DNA from: Allacma fusca
Taxonomy: Eukaryota; Arthropoda; Collembola; Symphypleona; Sminthuridae
Direction of reading: 5' to 3'
DNA: 64,000 bases
Assembly: GCA_947179485.1 (NCBI GenBank)
Contig: OX359246.1
Coordinates: 40,093,632-40,157,631 of the forward strand
The position numbers were made by a program, and so were the translations under genes. The notes beneath the pieces were generated by a model, which was given only the letters and a program-made list of their open reading frames with translations, was not told the DNA's origin and ran no database searches. Positions within the stretch are counted from its first letter, which is position 1, and the number at the start of each line of letters is the position of its first letter. Below are positions 1-10,419 of the stretch, in pieces.

Positions 1-560
1 TGAGCCAGTTGAATCTGAGCCGCTATACTTTAAACAGGTGAAATGCTACACTAGAATATGGCCAGACTAATGTTGAATGATTTATGTAACCTACACCTTC
101 CATTGCTTCGGTCTAGTTTGAAAATTGTTTATTAAAATCTTTCAATTTTCATATATCATACAAATTTCATAATATGGCGCAAATTTAAGAACAATTATCG
201 TGTATTTTTTATCCAAGAATTAGTTTGTCGTGGAACATTAAAACATGATTCAAACGCTGAGCATAATAATTATTAAAATGGATTTACTACGACTAGATTT
301 TAAAATATTAATGTTTTGAATAGTTCATGAAGTGGTAAAACTACCCGTTTTGCTGTTACGCTTTATTTTTATCGATAACTTCAGAATCACAGTATGAATA
401 ATTGAGGTCATCAAAAAAGTTTCAATTGGTTGGAGTTACCTTATGAATATTTTCACTTCCTCATCCCCAAACCCAACTTTTGTTTAACTTTATGTTGTGC
501 ATCTACATGCATACTTTATTACAATGGGTCTCCTACACTATATCAGTTGTAGCTTGAATA
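1..560. other. 3' flank of the UGT gene, no gene seen
   Basis: AT-rich sequence with no coding exon I can support. It holds the presumed 3' UTR of the minus-strand UGT gene, including a polyadenylation hexamer (TTTATT on the plus strand, AATAAA on the minus strand) at 515-520, about 40 nt past the stop codon. Confidence 0.6.
515..520 (-). terminator. Poly(A) signal of the UGT gene
   Basis: AATAAA on the minus strand about 40 nt beyond the UGT stop codon. Confidence 0.55.
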
Positions 561-2540
561 TTATGAAATTTTAGACTTTTCTGACACAACTGATATCGCC
601 CTTGATTTACAGAGCAAAGTAAGCCAAAATTTTATGGTCCAGATAATACCAGCAAATACTAGTATCACTGATAAAAATAAAAATCCCCACACATCCAAGG
701 ACCGTTTCATCCACCATGGTTGATGCCGGCAGAAAGGTTTCAAAATATCCGTAACATTTCTATCATTTCGCAAAATAAACTCCGTCCACCAAACAGCAGT
801 TTCAAGAGCAGCGACCGGACGTTCTCTGGAAGCTATGGACAGTATTTTAGCCATTTTAGCGTACCTGCGTATATTTCACAAAATGCCCCATTATTAAAAC
901 CTTGTAATTTATTTTAAAATATTTTAAGCATTATAGGGTGTATGTAATTATTATAACCCGTTATTACCTTTTATCCTCCAGGAGTCTAGAAATAGCATCA
1001 CTAAGAACTTCACTGGTCATTCCATAAAGCTCAACTTCAATTCCATTCCCCATGACTCTGACTCTTTTTGCATTGTAATCTTGATCACCATTAACAGGAA
1101 TTATTATGACTGGAACTGCATTATAAATGGCCTCCTGAATGCTCACTTGACCCCCTTGCGTAATGAACCCTCGGATTCTAGGGTGGGCTAAAAATCAAAA
1201 TTAAAATATTACATGGTTTTTACTTTTTACAATTAGTTAGCCTGAAGTAATATTGCAATTTTCAACTATAGTAAATACTAAATTCACTTACCGAGGAGAA
1301 TCTTTTGGGGAATCCAAGGGAGAAGTAGTAAATTCTCAGGAATATTCTTTGGATGCACACCTTCCCATTTCCAAACAAATTGCAGCTTTGATTCCCTCAC
1401 GGCACTGAGGAAATTCTTAAGTAAATGTTCTGGCATTGAGGAAATTGATACGATGCTGCCAAAGCTAATGTACATGAATCCTTCATCTCCTCCCGCATTA
1501 ATAAAAGTGTTTAATTCCTATTTATGCAAAGACAATATTAATATAACCAATGCCATTTTATAAATTGGGAATTCCTCGAGAAAAATATTAATAGTCCTTG
1601 AAAATCTCACTTGTGACAGAGCCCCATGTTGCTCTGTTAAGTGCATTCCTCCCACAGAAATTACAAAAGGTGGTAAAGATCTTGGGAACTGGTCGGAGTA
1701 GTGAATGTTCATGAATATTAACTGCTCCGAAGTAATCACGTCATGGATCGGCGGCATCCCTTCAACGTCCAGGTAATCCCTCACTAGTCTGTCGATCCGG
1801 GGAAGGTAATAATTGTAGTAGTTGTAATACCATGACAGGAATGATATCTCAGTTGAAGCTCTCTCGTAAAAAGACATTTCACGAGTTTCATAGTGAACAT
1901 CAAAACTAGGGATCCAGGAGGACTCAATGGGAATTCCGTAAGAGTAGCTATCCCAAGCAATCAAACAGCCAATCCCTGAGTAGCTCACGACCTTGGATTG
2001 CCATTTGTAACTCAAAGCAAAAGCACAGTCAGACATGGAGGATTTGTCAAATACGATCAAATCAAAATGAGAAATCTGAACCCAACTTTGAAATTGAGAG
2101 CTTTTGAGCATTATCTCACACATTTGGATCCCTGTGTCAAATAAGGAATTCCCTTTAGCAAGATCTACATTGTATTTTGATTTTATTCGGGACTCCAATC
2201 CAATCACTCCAAATTGCTTCAGAAAAATGTCATGAATGGACTTGACTTCAGGAGGGCAGAAATTAATTATTTTTGGATGCTTCACTGAAGGTCTCAAGGG
2301 TCCATAAAATGTTACGTTGTGACCCTTGTCAGCTAATTTGTTCGCAAGCGGCTCGAGTCCAGATCGATGGCTATGACTGGAGAAAGGACCAATGAAAAAT
2401 AAAATATTATCTGCTTGAACAGTGCCAATAAGTGAGCTTAAAATTCCAGTTAAAAATAATAGTGTCTGGGGGATTGTCAAAGGGTTTTTGAAATGACAGA
2501 ATTTTGAAGGAATTAAAAATAAACACATGTTGATATTCAA
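561..2540 (-). CDS. UDP-glycosyltransferase (UGT), four exons
   Basis: Membrane-bound ER enzyme of the GT1 family. It transfers a sugar from a UDP-sugar to small lipophilic substrates in detoxification or endogenous metabolism. Exons on the minus strand are 1611-2540, 1292-1517, 968-1187 and 561-864, with GT-AG junctions that keep phase, giving 559 residues. An N-terminal signal sequence runs to about residue 43 (ends GTVQA). The acceptor-site SHSH stretch with the usual catalytic His region is at 55-58 (SSHSHRSGLEPL). The C-terminal half carries the donor-binding signature, read as FITQGGQVSIQEA, then PVNGDQDYNAKRV. A transmembrane helix (about 517-543) and a short basic cytosolic tail close the protein. 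Length and order fit animal UGTs (500-560 aa). The signature has Gln where most animal UGTs have His (THGG). A neighbouring UGT cluster is not visible. The substrate cannot be told from sequence. Confidence 0.93.
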
Positions 2541-2561
2541 ACTAAACTTAAAAAGTTTTAA

Positions 2562-2570
2562 TTATATATA
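2562..2570 (-). promoter_or_regulatory. Possible TATA box upstream of UGT
   Basis: TATATATAA on the minus strand, about 22 nt above the UGT start codon. A start site 25-30 nt downstream would leave almost no 5' UTR, so either the UTR is very short or this is a chance AT run. An alternative is a splice acceptor in the same interval feeding the first coding exon. Confidence 0.25.
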
Positions 2571-4239
2571 CAAGTGCTGTATTTGACAGTTACAACAGAG
2601 ATAATTAATTTTGATTGAATTTCAGAACTGGGAGTTAAATTGAGAAAGGTTGAAGAAAATCAGGAGGCAATGTCTGATTGTGTTTACGAGATTGTTTGGT
2701 GGAGTATACGTCCGAGTGAAACTTATCAGTCATGTGATGAGAGGCTGTAGTTGATAAAATAAGGTACAGAAACCTCAACCATGAACATATTGAAAACATT
2801 CGGCTCCTGGAATTGTATTTTATAAGTTATTCTAGATAATAGATGTAAGGTAAATAAATGAAGATAATGCAAGCATATTTCTTCACTGGATTTCCTGTGG
2901 AAATTAACACTGTTGTTCCAGTTTGAGAAAAATTCCAACTTGCTTTTCATTCGTTTGATTGCTTTGGCCGGCACTGTTGATCTATGTCAATGGTCGTATT
3001 TTGAAAAAAAGTACAGTAATAACACATTGACTATAAAATGTGTAAATGCTTTTAACAAGCCTGCTAAAGTGAACTAGGGAAGAAAATTCTTTTTCCGAAA
3101 CTATGACTCATTCCCTGACAATTTGAGTATTCATCCTCGCAGTTTGCTCAAATAATGTAACCCTAATTATACATATGTAAACATTAGAAGATAGTTTTGC
3201 CATTGCTAAGATTGTAGTATATTTATATGCGCTAATTAAAAATATATTTAAAAGGGGTTAGTAGCAGAAAGCTATTATTGTAGTGAACTGCCAAATTGAC
3301 GTTGTATAAACTAGAGTTTACAATGAAAAGAAAAAAAAAATAAAGCACTGTCCATGACATGAAAAATAAAATTTGACATTTGGTAATAGTTGGATACAAA
3401 AGTTATAGTTCTTAGAAATCAGCTATTCCTGCACGTTCAGTGAACACACAAGTATTAAGCGTTTGGTAGGTTGCAGTCCCGTAAAGCAAATTATGGGATA
3501 GTGAAGCTAAACTGTTTCCTCGTTCAGTGTGTTGAAATACTATTCCAACACACTGAGTATACATGTGATGTACCTACTGTATAGGGATACCTAATTGTAG
3601 GTTTTCACTTGTCATCAAGTATAAGAGTTCCATGAGTCGCCACTTTTTATTATCACATTTAATTACTGAGTGAGGGTAACATCATTGCTGGCTGATATTT
3701 GAACTACACAGCTATATGCCCATTGATGGTTGTAATGGTAGTTTGTTCAAGACAAGAGTACTACCCAAATGAAATTTTGCAGACCATTAAATAGATACGG
3801 ATAATTCCGCGAGACGGAAATGTGAGTGAAATGCTCAATAGACTGGAGCTTCTAGCAAAATGGGCAGTTTCTTAAGTCTCATCCGTCTGAACTATCCAAG
3901 GACAAATCTAGGTGGCGGAACATTGGTAATGCACATACATTCATAAAATTTCTCAATTTTAGCTCTTGTTAGCCGATTAAAGCTCTCCCCAGTGATTGAA
4001 GTTATTGAGGTATTTTGCAAAAAATTGTTCAATGTGTTGTAAGTAGAAGTATCTTTGTTGGGGCTATGTGTATACAATTATATATTTGCTGAGAAATATT
4101 TTATCCACAAAATGAATTACGAAAATGTCAGATAAAGCGTTGCAATTTTGTGAATTGATTGGTTGGGCAGTTAAAATATTGCGCTGAAAAGGTTTAAATA
4201 TGATTGGTTATAATTATACTCTTTTGTACAGTATAGGAT

Positions 4240-4498
4240 TGTTTTGGCTGGGATTACGCCCGGGTTTTCAACGGAATCGATATGTGAAGAAATGTACGTA
4301 GAGACCGGGTTGTAAAACATTTTAAAGGCTGGCTTTTTAGCTGGTTCGGGCTCGATAAAATGCATGGTGGTCGAAAAGGGTCCGGCCATGGCCATATCAA
4401 TAAATTTTAAAGGTTGGCGGGCTGGGTCGGGCTGTTACAAATTAAGACAGCCTTCTTTCGGGTTCGGACCCGAAAGTGAAGCCCTAATCCCACCTCTA
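4240..4498. mobile_element. Possible hAT-like MITE with a GGGTTCGG-type word
   Basis: A short GC-richer patch filled with degenerate copies of a CGGGTTCGG / GGCTGGGTCGGG word. Its edges show a loose inverted similarity (GCTGGGATTACGCCC on the left, and the reverse complement of GCCCTAATCCCACC on the right). I could not find a convincing target-site duplication, so the ends are approximate. It is included because five better-defined elements in this window share the same architecture. Confidence 0.35.
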
Positions 4499-6840
4499 GT
4501 GTATACTTACAGGCCACGTTCCATTCTTCTTCACCTGTCCTCCAACCAATGGGAGAACCGGGGTCCATGACCATAAAGGTTGTATAGCGATCTCTATCAA
4601 TTTCGTCTGAAATCTCATAATATGATCCTTGCATGATCTTATTCCGTTTGAATGCAACAAAAATGAAATACTGCTTTTGTGTGAACACTTAAATCTCAAA
4701 AATCGAACTCGATTGGAACAAATTTAAAAGTCTTTCAAACTACACAACGTAAGACCCAAAGTGAGAATAATTCAAGAACGCTGCGTTCTTGTAGAAAACC
4801 ACTACTGCCACTGTTGCCATAAGAGGTCATGTGACTGACTTTCAATGAGGTCAAAAGTTGAGAATACAGATATACATTGAAAAATGAAACAAACGAATTA
4901 ATTTTCATGATTGTTTTTATGCATCGATGAATGAAGTGACTTTACCCTTATTGTGGCTAAATTTGGCTTCTCATTTTTATGTTGACATATTCAACACAGG
5001 TGACTTATCCAGTGCTTGCTGGAAAGCTCGTTTTCCTATAAATAGGAACGTTTTTAATTTGTTTTAGAGATTTTGCAGCAGCAAACAATTTAAGACTTTG
5101 CGTCACTTCATTGACTGCTCTGAGAGTTTGTGAGCCAGCGGGAATAAGCGAATTTGAAAGATTTGGCGAAAGATTTGTTCGATTTTGTGGGAATTTCCCA
5201 GTACTTCCCTATTTACGCTTGGGGATATAAAAGCTACAAATCCTATGTGTATGTATGGACTGTGAGTTTTGTGTGCTTGGATCTTTGAACCAAAGATACC
5301 CCTATCACAGGGGTTCTTGAGCATTTGTCAACTCTTAACCGCTGTACGTTAGGTAGATTCTTGCATATGTACATGCATGTACATACCTGAGCTTGCATTT
5401 ACGCGGATAGCACTTTATTTATATTTGGCTGCTTTTAGATGAAAATGTATTTTAAATTAAACTCGTTACACATTTATTGAAAATACAAACATTTTGTAGG
5501 CATGATTTCGTTTGATTTCTACAGAGAGTTTGTGAAAACTTGATGAACAGTAAAACCACTACATTCAGGAATATTTCTTGATCGATCGAAGCAATTATAA
5601 CCAATTTACTTCTATTAACATGTCCCGTCCCAGTGAACCAAAACATGACATTTTGTACATATGAATCCTTGTTGTGCACTCCTTAGTATGTAAATAAATA
5701 TTTGAGCTAATAATTTATAGATTGGAAACTACCGTAGGATAGTGTATGGAACATGGAAAATAATCTGATGATTTTTTACCAACCATCAACACGCAACGAG
5801 GCACTCAACAACAAACTTGATATGCTGTAATTACTTAAATATATATTATAGAATATTTGTTCAAATAAAATCAAATTTGTTTAAACTGTGAGAATCAGGA
5901 AATCTTTACAAAATACATATCGAAAAACCCCGGCAATTTTCACTTACAATGTTTACAATGAAAAAAGGTATTTTTCAGTAATGTCCCAGTTGATTATTCT
6001 ATCCTTAGCAGTTATTGCATGTGAGCTAACGTGTTTCAATGGTGCTATGAAAAATAGATATAAATAATTACACTATGTATGTACACATACATATGTATGT
6101 ACCCCCGCAAATCCGGACAATTCAAGTTGCATTTATTTTTATAGGATTAATCTAAAGATTCTACAATCTTTCCCATTTTATAAATGTTTCAGTTATTAGT
6201 GCCATAATCCCTTTGAACTTGTGTGGGAAAAATATACTTTCAACTTTAATGAAATTCTATAGAATTACAATTATCAGTTGAATACACACAGTTTTAACGG
6301 GACAGGCAAATGGGACTAGTAATGCAAGTATCCGCTATGAATATATAGTCACTCATTTTAGTGGGATTTCCTTATAACATATGGAACATATTTGCTTTGA
6401 AAAAAATATCGAGAATTTAAATATCATAAAAAATGAGCTTTCACTCAGGATGAAGAAATCAAACGTTTTGTAGTTCAACAGTTCATATTTATCGTAAAAT
6501 TTACTTTCAAATTCATTGCATTGTTCCCAGTTCATTTACCCTTAAAAAACAGCTGGTTAAGAGCTTAGATATTAAATTCCAGGGATTACCTGCCCTTATT
6601 AAAAATGCATTCAATTTGAAGGGTTAGGGAATACCTTTCATTTTTTAAGTTCCTGGAAACTCTCTTTTCCTCTGCTAATCCCTCTCACCTGTCATATTTT
6701 TTAAGGCTTTAGCAGGGAAGAAATAGTCTCAGTGAACGCTACTGGACTTCTCATTTTGGGTCACTCATACTTTTTAAGTTTCACACCTTTTTTTTATGCC
6801 CTATTTTTATCGCCAGTTTTTGAGGAGACTCTCGCCAGAG

Positions 6841-6849
6841 CTACTATAA
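6841..6849 (+). promoter_or_regulatory. Possible TATA box of the orphan 184-aa gene
   Basis: ACTATAAAT lies about 135 nt upstream of the preferred start codon at 6981. A TSS 25-35 nt further on would leave a 5' UTR of about 105 nt. It favours the start at 6981 over the in-frame ATG at 6732, which lies upstream of this box. Confidence 0.3.
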
Positions 6850-6980
6850 ATGTTCCAGGCAGTCAAGTAAAAAAATCAGAATCACTCGGACTTCAGTTCA
6901 GTAAGCATCCCAAAGTTTCAAAGGAACAAAATCCAAGGAATATTTCCAACACTTTAAAAACATTTACTCAATTTATAATC

Positions 6981-7695
6981 ATGGAGTTTTTGCAAGTTGT
7001 AAGTCTTGTCCTTACTTTGAGCACAGCAGGGCTTGCCTCTCCCACATCCACTTCTAATAACCCTCAACAAGGTCCAAACAACCAGATGCTTGTGCATGGA
7101 GATCAGAAATCTTCGGAACAAAATCCTGCGAATCAGTTTATGTATCGGAACAGCCCCGGGAACAATTCTCCGTCATACGTGCCAAATTATCAACAGCTTG
7201 CGAATGGTAAGTTTTTATCAAATCCATATTTGTGTGCTGGGGAGGATGCATTTCAAAAATGTATCTGTTGTGATAATCGTGTAGGCTGTTGCACATGTGT
7301 ACATACATAGATATAATTGCACTTTTATTGTTGGTTATAAAAATGTTTTTTCCCTCAAAATTTTAGTTCCAACGTACCCACGAGACACCCCGTCACCCTC
7401 AACTTTCCTCGGTCTGTCCAGTAACGGAGAGTTCCAGCTGTCTGCGTACTTCAGCCAAGTCTTCTGGGGCCTTGTGGGATCCATTGTTGGGATTGCCGTC
7501 ATCATCTGGCTCATCAGAATTATCTTCCCAAAAGAAAGTTTCGACTCCTTGGTGGACAAGATCAAGTCAACCAAAACTGGGAAGAATATGGATATTGATC
7601 GGATTACTAACATGGTGTACGGGGCCATTGACAGTTATAGCAAGTGGGCAACGAAAGATGCTCGAGCAGGCGTTGTTAATCCCAAACGTCGATAG
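6981..7695 (+). CDS. Orphan secretory-pathway protein with one membrane segment
   Basis: I do not recognise the family. Two exons, 6981-7206 and 7367-7695, join in phase at GTAAGT...TTTTAG to give 184 residues. Residues 1 to about 17 form a signal peptide (MEFLQVVSLVLTLSTAGLAS). Residues 20-100 are rich in Asn, Gln, Ser and Pro and look disordered. About 107-129 form a hydrophobic helix (QVFWGLVGSIVGIAVIIWL). The last 55 residues are basic and partly amphipathic, ending NPKRR. This suggests a small type I membrane protein with a low-complexity lumenal or extracellular part and a cytosolic tail. An in-frame ATG at 6732 would add 83 residues, but the signal peptide and the TATA-like box support 6981. 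An AATAAA at 7785-7790 fits its 3' end. Function unknown. Confidence 0.75.
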
Positions 7696-7784
7696 AGGGC
7701 TCGGGTTTGCTGGTTATAACATTCCAAGACATTCGGTGATCTGTATAAGGGGGCTGTGTTTAATGTAAATTAAAAAATATATGT

Positions 7785-7790
7785 AATAAA
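7785..7790 (+). terminator. Poly(A) signal of the orphan 184-aa gene
   Basis: AATAAA 90 nt past the stop codon at 7693-7695, on the same strand. Confidence 0.6.
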
Positions 7791-8172
7791 GCTGATGAAA
7801 TCGATTTTTCGTGTTTTGCTTACGTTCTTATAATTTCTCCACTGTGTACTACAAACTTGTGCTCACATTTCAATTGGAAATCATCTTACGTAACATCGAT
7901 GACATTCAGGTGTATTATGGTAACTTAAAAAGTATTTTTAGGAACGCACATTCATTTTTCAAAAAAGCACGGACATCATGCAAATTTTGATTGATTTTGG
8001 GAGCATGTAGAACTCTGGAAAAATGCAATAATTTCTGTCAGCGATCTTGGTAGATAAGAGCTCATTTTAGAACTATCTAAACGAATTTTCAAAAATATAC
8101 AAATCCCAATGTCCTAGACAAGTTTTAGCGGGACAGGCAAAAATGCGAAATTTTTACTCTATGATAGAATTC
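7791..8172. other. Intergenic, contains an old duplicated segment
   Basis: No gene seen. Around 8122-8180 the sequence resembles 6291-6345 (shared block GCGGGACAGGCAAA versus ACGGGACAGGCAAA). The similarity resumes on the far side of the hAT element at 9659 (TCACTCACTTTTAGTGG versus TCACTCATTTTAGTGG near 6350). The hAT element therefore seems to sit inside one copy of an older dispersed repeat. Confidence 0.45.
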
Positions 8173-8180
8173 CTTGTAAG

Positions 8181-9650
8181 CATAGCTGTTCTAGTCTAGT
8201 CGGACTAGACTAGAAATGACTAGATTTGACTAGACTTTTGACATTATTTTTGGAAAATGATTAGACTAGACTGGACTAGAAAGACACGCGAGAATTTAGA
8301 CTATGAGTAGACTAGACTTGAACTGCTAAAAATTCCTTGGAATAGACTTGGACTTGACTGGACAAAATAATTAATTCAATTCAAATCCTCCTTTCAAAAT
8401 CTTGAGTAAAACCATTTCCGGAATACTAAACCCTGCGACTACAGCACAACGTTCATGTATCTCGCTCAAATCAATCACATGCCAGGAAAACATAGTACCT
8501 CTCTAGTAATTAATGTACAAGGATCGTTTGTGGCACTTTGAGATGCCGTTTTCAGCATTCTTATTACTTATTTCTAATGTGCTACCGTTTAATATCTCAT
8601 AATTATGCAACAATCTAATTTGCATTGTTTGATCCATCTCATCACTTGGATAATCAATAAAACAAAATCTAGTTTTTGTGTTAAACTGAGTTCCCAAAAA
8701 TCAGAACGAAAATCTGTGCACACTTAGTTCACTAAGAGTAAAATCATCGTCGAGAAAAATGCCGAAACTGTGCCCAAAATTGATACACCAGCAATAATAA
8801 TTCAGAACAGGTCACAATTACCTCCCAGAAACACATGACACAACTAGTAATAACAGAAAACAAACACGTTATTGCCAGTACATCAAACAATCCTCCTTTA
8901 ATCGACTGAACTAGCCGTTCCATCAAACATTAGCGAATCTGCATCAGGAATGATTGCTCATATGGCGACAAAGAGGAAGCATGCAGGTGATGGAAACACT
9001 ATAAAGAAATTGAAACCTATAGTCTTGTAAATGGTAAAAGTGACAATAACAGTGATGACGAAGTTTACGATTCAGGAAATCCCTTATAAATGTAAAAAAT
9101 CTATCTATAAAATTACATGAAGAAGTAAAGATATTTTTACACATGTTGGACATAAATTCGATAACAATAATCAAAAGGGAATTGTTGTACTGTGCTTATT
9201 GTGTAACAAGCAATACGTTTATAGTAGCAGCGCTGCAGGAGGTTCTTCTAATCTGGTTCGACATTTTAAGGTAATTAATCTAAAAAGTTAAATGCATTTG
9301 TCCAATTTGGTCTAACTTGGTCTTAACCTCGGTCTTAAATTTCGGTATCTACCAAAATTTCGGAGGAGGAACTGGAAATCATTGGACATTTGGAACCTAA
9401 GAATTGCTTGGAATTAATAAATTATTGTGTAAAGCCTCCCTTGTAGCTATTTTTGTTTAATATGGATTTGGCATAAATTTCCAATAGTGTTTCACTCAGT
9501 TATACCGATCTAGAAACATCAGTACGTGAATGTTAAGTAGCACCTCTAATAGCACATATATAGTGGACTAGACTTGAGACTAGACTAGACTAGAATACTC
9601 GTGGGGGAATCGTAGGTACTCGTAGAATGGGGAGCTCGTGAACAGCTATG
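8181..9650 (+). mobile_element. hAT DNA transposon relic with BED zinc-finger remnant
   Basis: Perfect 11-bp terminal inverted repeats (CATAGCTGTTC at 8181-8191, GAACAGCTATG at 9640-9650) are flanked by an 8-bp target duplication, CTTGTAAG at 8173-8180 and CTTGCAAG at 9651-9658, with one mismatch. Both ends are packed with degenerate copies of an ACTAGACTAG word. Inside, about 9187-9270 in the plus strand reads VLCLLCNK...SSNLVRHFK, which matches the start of a BED zinc finger as found at the N terminus of hAT transposases (Cys-x2-Cys, then the RHF(x)K helix). A start-like MATKRKHAGDG peptide at 8962 lies upstream but its frame closes after about 22 codons. No catalytic DDE or RW domain is visible in the 1.47 kb, so this is an internally deleted, inactive copy. 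Confidence 0.85.
9187..9270 (+). pseudogene. BED-finger exon fragment of a hAT transposase
   Basis: The plus-strand frame reads VLCLLCNKQYVYSSS then SSNLVRHFK, followed by GTAATTAATC, which resembles a splice donor. The Cys pair and the RHF helix match BED fingers. The closing His expected shortly after the last Lys would lie in a further exon that is absent. It is a degraded fragment within the transposon relic. Confidence 0.6.
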
Positions 9651-9658
9651 CTTGCAAG

Positions 9659-10419
9659 TCACTCACTTTTAGTGGCTCAACTTCAGGGAATCATTTTAGA
9701 ATGAAAAAAATTTTTGCCCAAGGTACATATTCTGTGTATAGAAGCCGGGAACAAGTTTTGTCTGATTTTTCGGAATTATTTCTATTGAAAATATAATGAT
9801 TGTTAAAGCACAAATACATACTGTTGCATTAATAAGAATAATAAAATTGCCAAGATTATAGTAACATAGGAATGGACAATTCCTATGGATTTTATGTTCG
9901 CATAAAATATTTTAGAAGTAATTATTAGTTCGTAGTAGTAAGTATGCTAAAAGTATTTTTATTTTAGAAGAAATGATTGTCCAGGTTAAATTTACGATTC
10001 ATATGGGGCACATGTCCTTTTGTACCATGGCTGAGGACAGCACGTGGCATTTTTTTGTCAAGTAGTTCTAGGAATAAGAAATAGAATCAAATGTTGAGAA
10101 AGAGTGTGTATGGAAATTTTTGTCGAAAAATTCTATGCAAATACATATGCATGACGTAAATATGTACATAAGTATTTCACATGTAATTATGATAACTTTG
10201 TTCACATGCATAATAGATAATAATAGGTGAGAATTACTACCAGTGAGTCCCAAAGGGAAGTAGCACAATCCACGTGTAATCCATTAATTGCAAGATTTCA
10301 AAAACAGCTTCCTGGAAATCAAAAGTATTTATGGATGTAAATCCAAGTTAAAGTCAAAGTTTGTCAGAACTTCACTCGAGTTCCAGGGTACAGTACAAAT
10401 TTTCTACTCCTTTCCAACA
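9659..10419. other. Intergenic, no gene seen
   Basis: AT-rich spacer between the hAT relic and the CRAL-TRIO gene. The first 30 bases continue the older repeat interrupted by the hAT element. Confidence 0.5.

Larger units (their letters stand above)
2571..6980. other. Intergenic, no supported gene
   Basis: AT-rich sequence with only short isolated open frames. Two details stand out. A strong minus-strand splice-donor consensus (CCT, then GTAAGTATAC) lies near 4500-4515 at the edge of open frames running back to about 4690, so an unidentified exon or a 5' UTR exon is possible. A degenerate GC-richer patch, listed separately, lies at 4240-4498. Confidence 0.5.

Noticed and set aside
6732-6980. 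N-terminal extension of the orphan protein from the upstream ATG
   Set aside because: The internal Met at 6981 starts a clean signal peptide, and a TATA-like box lies between the two ATGs.
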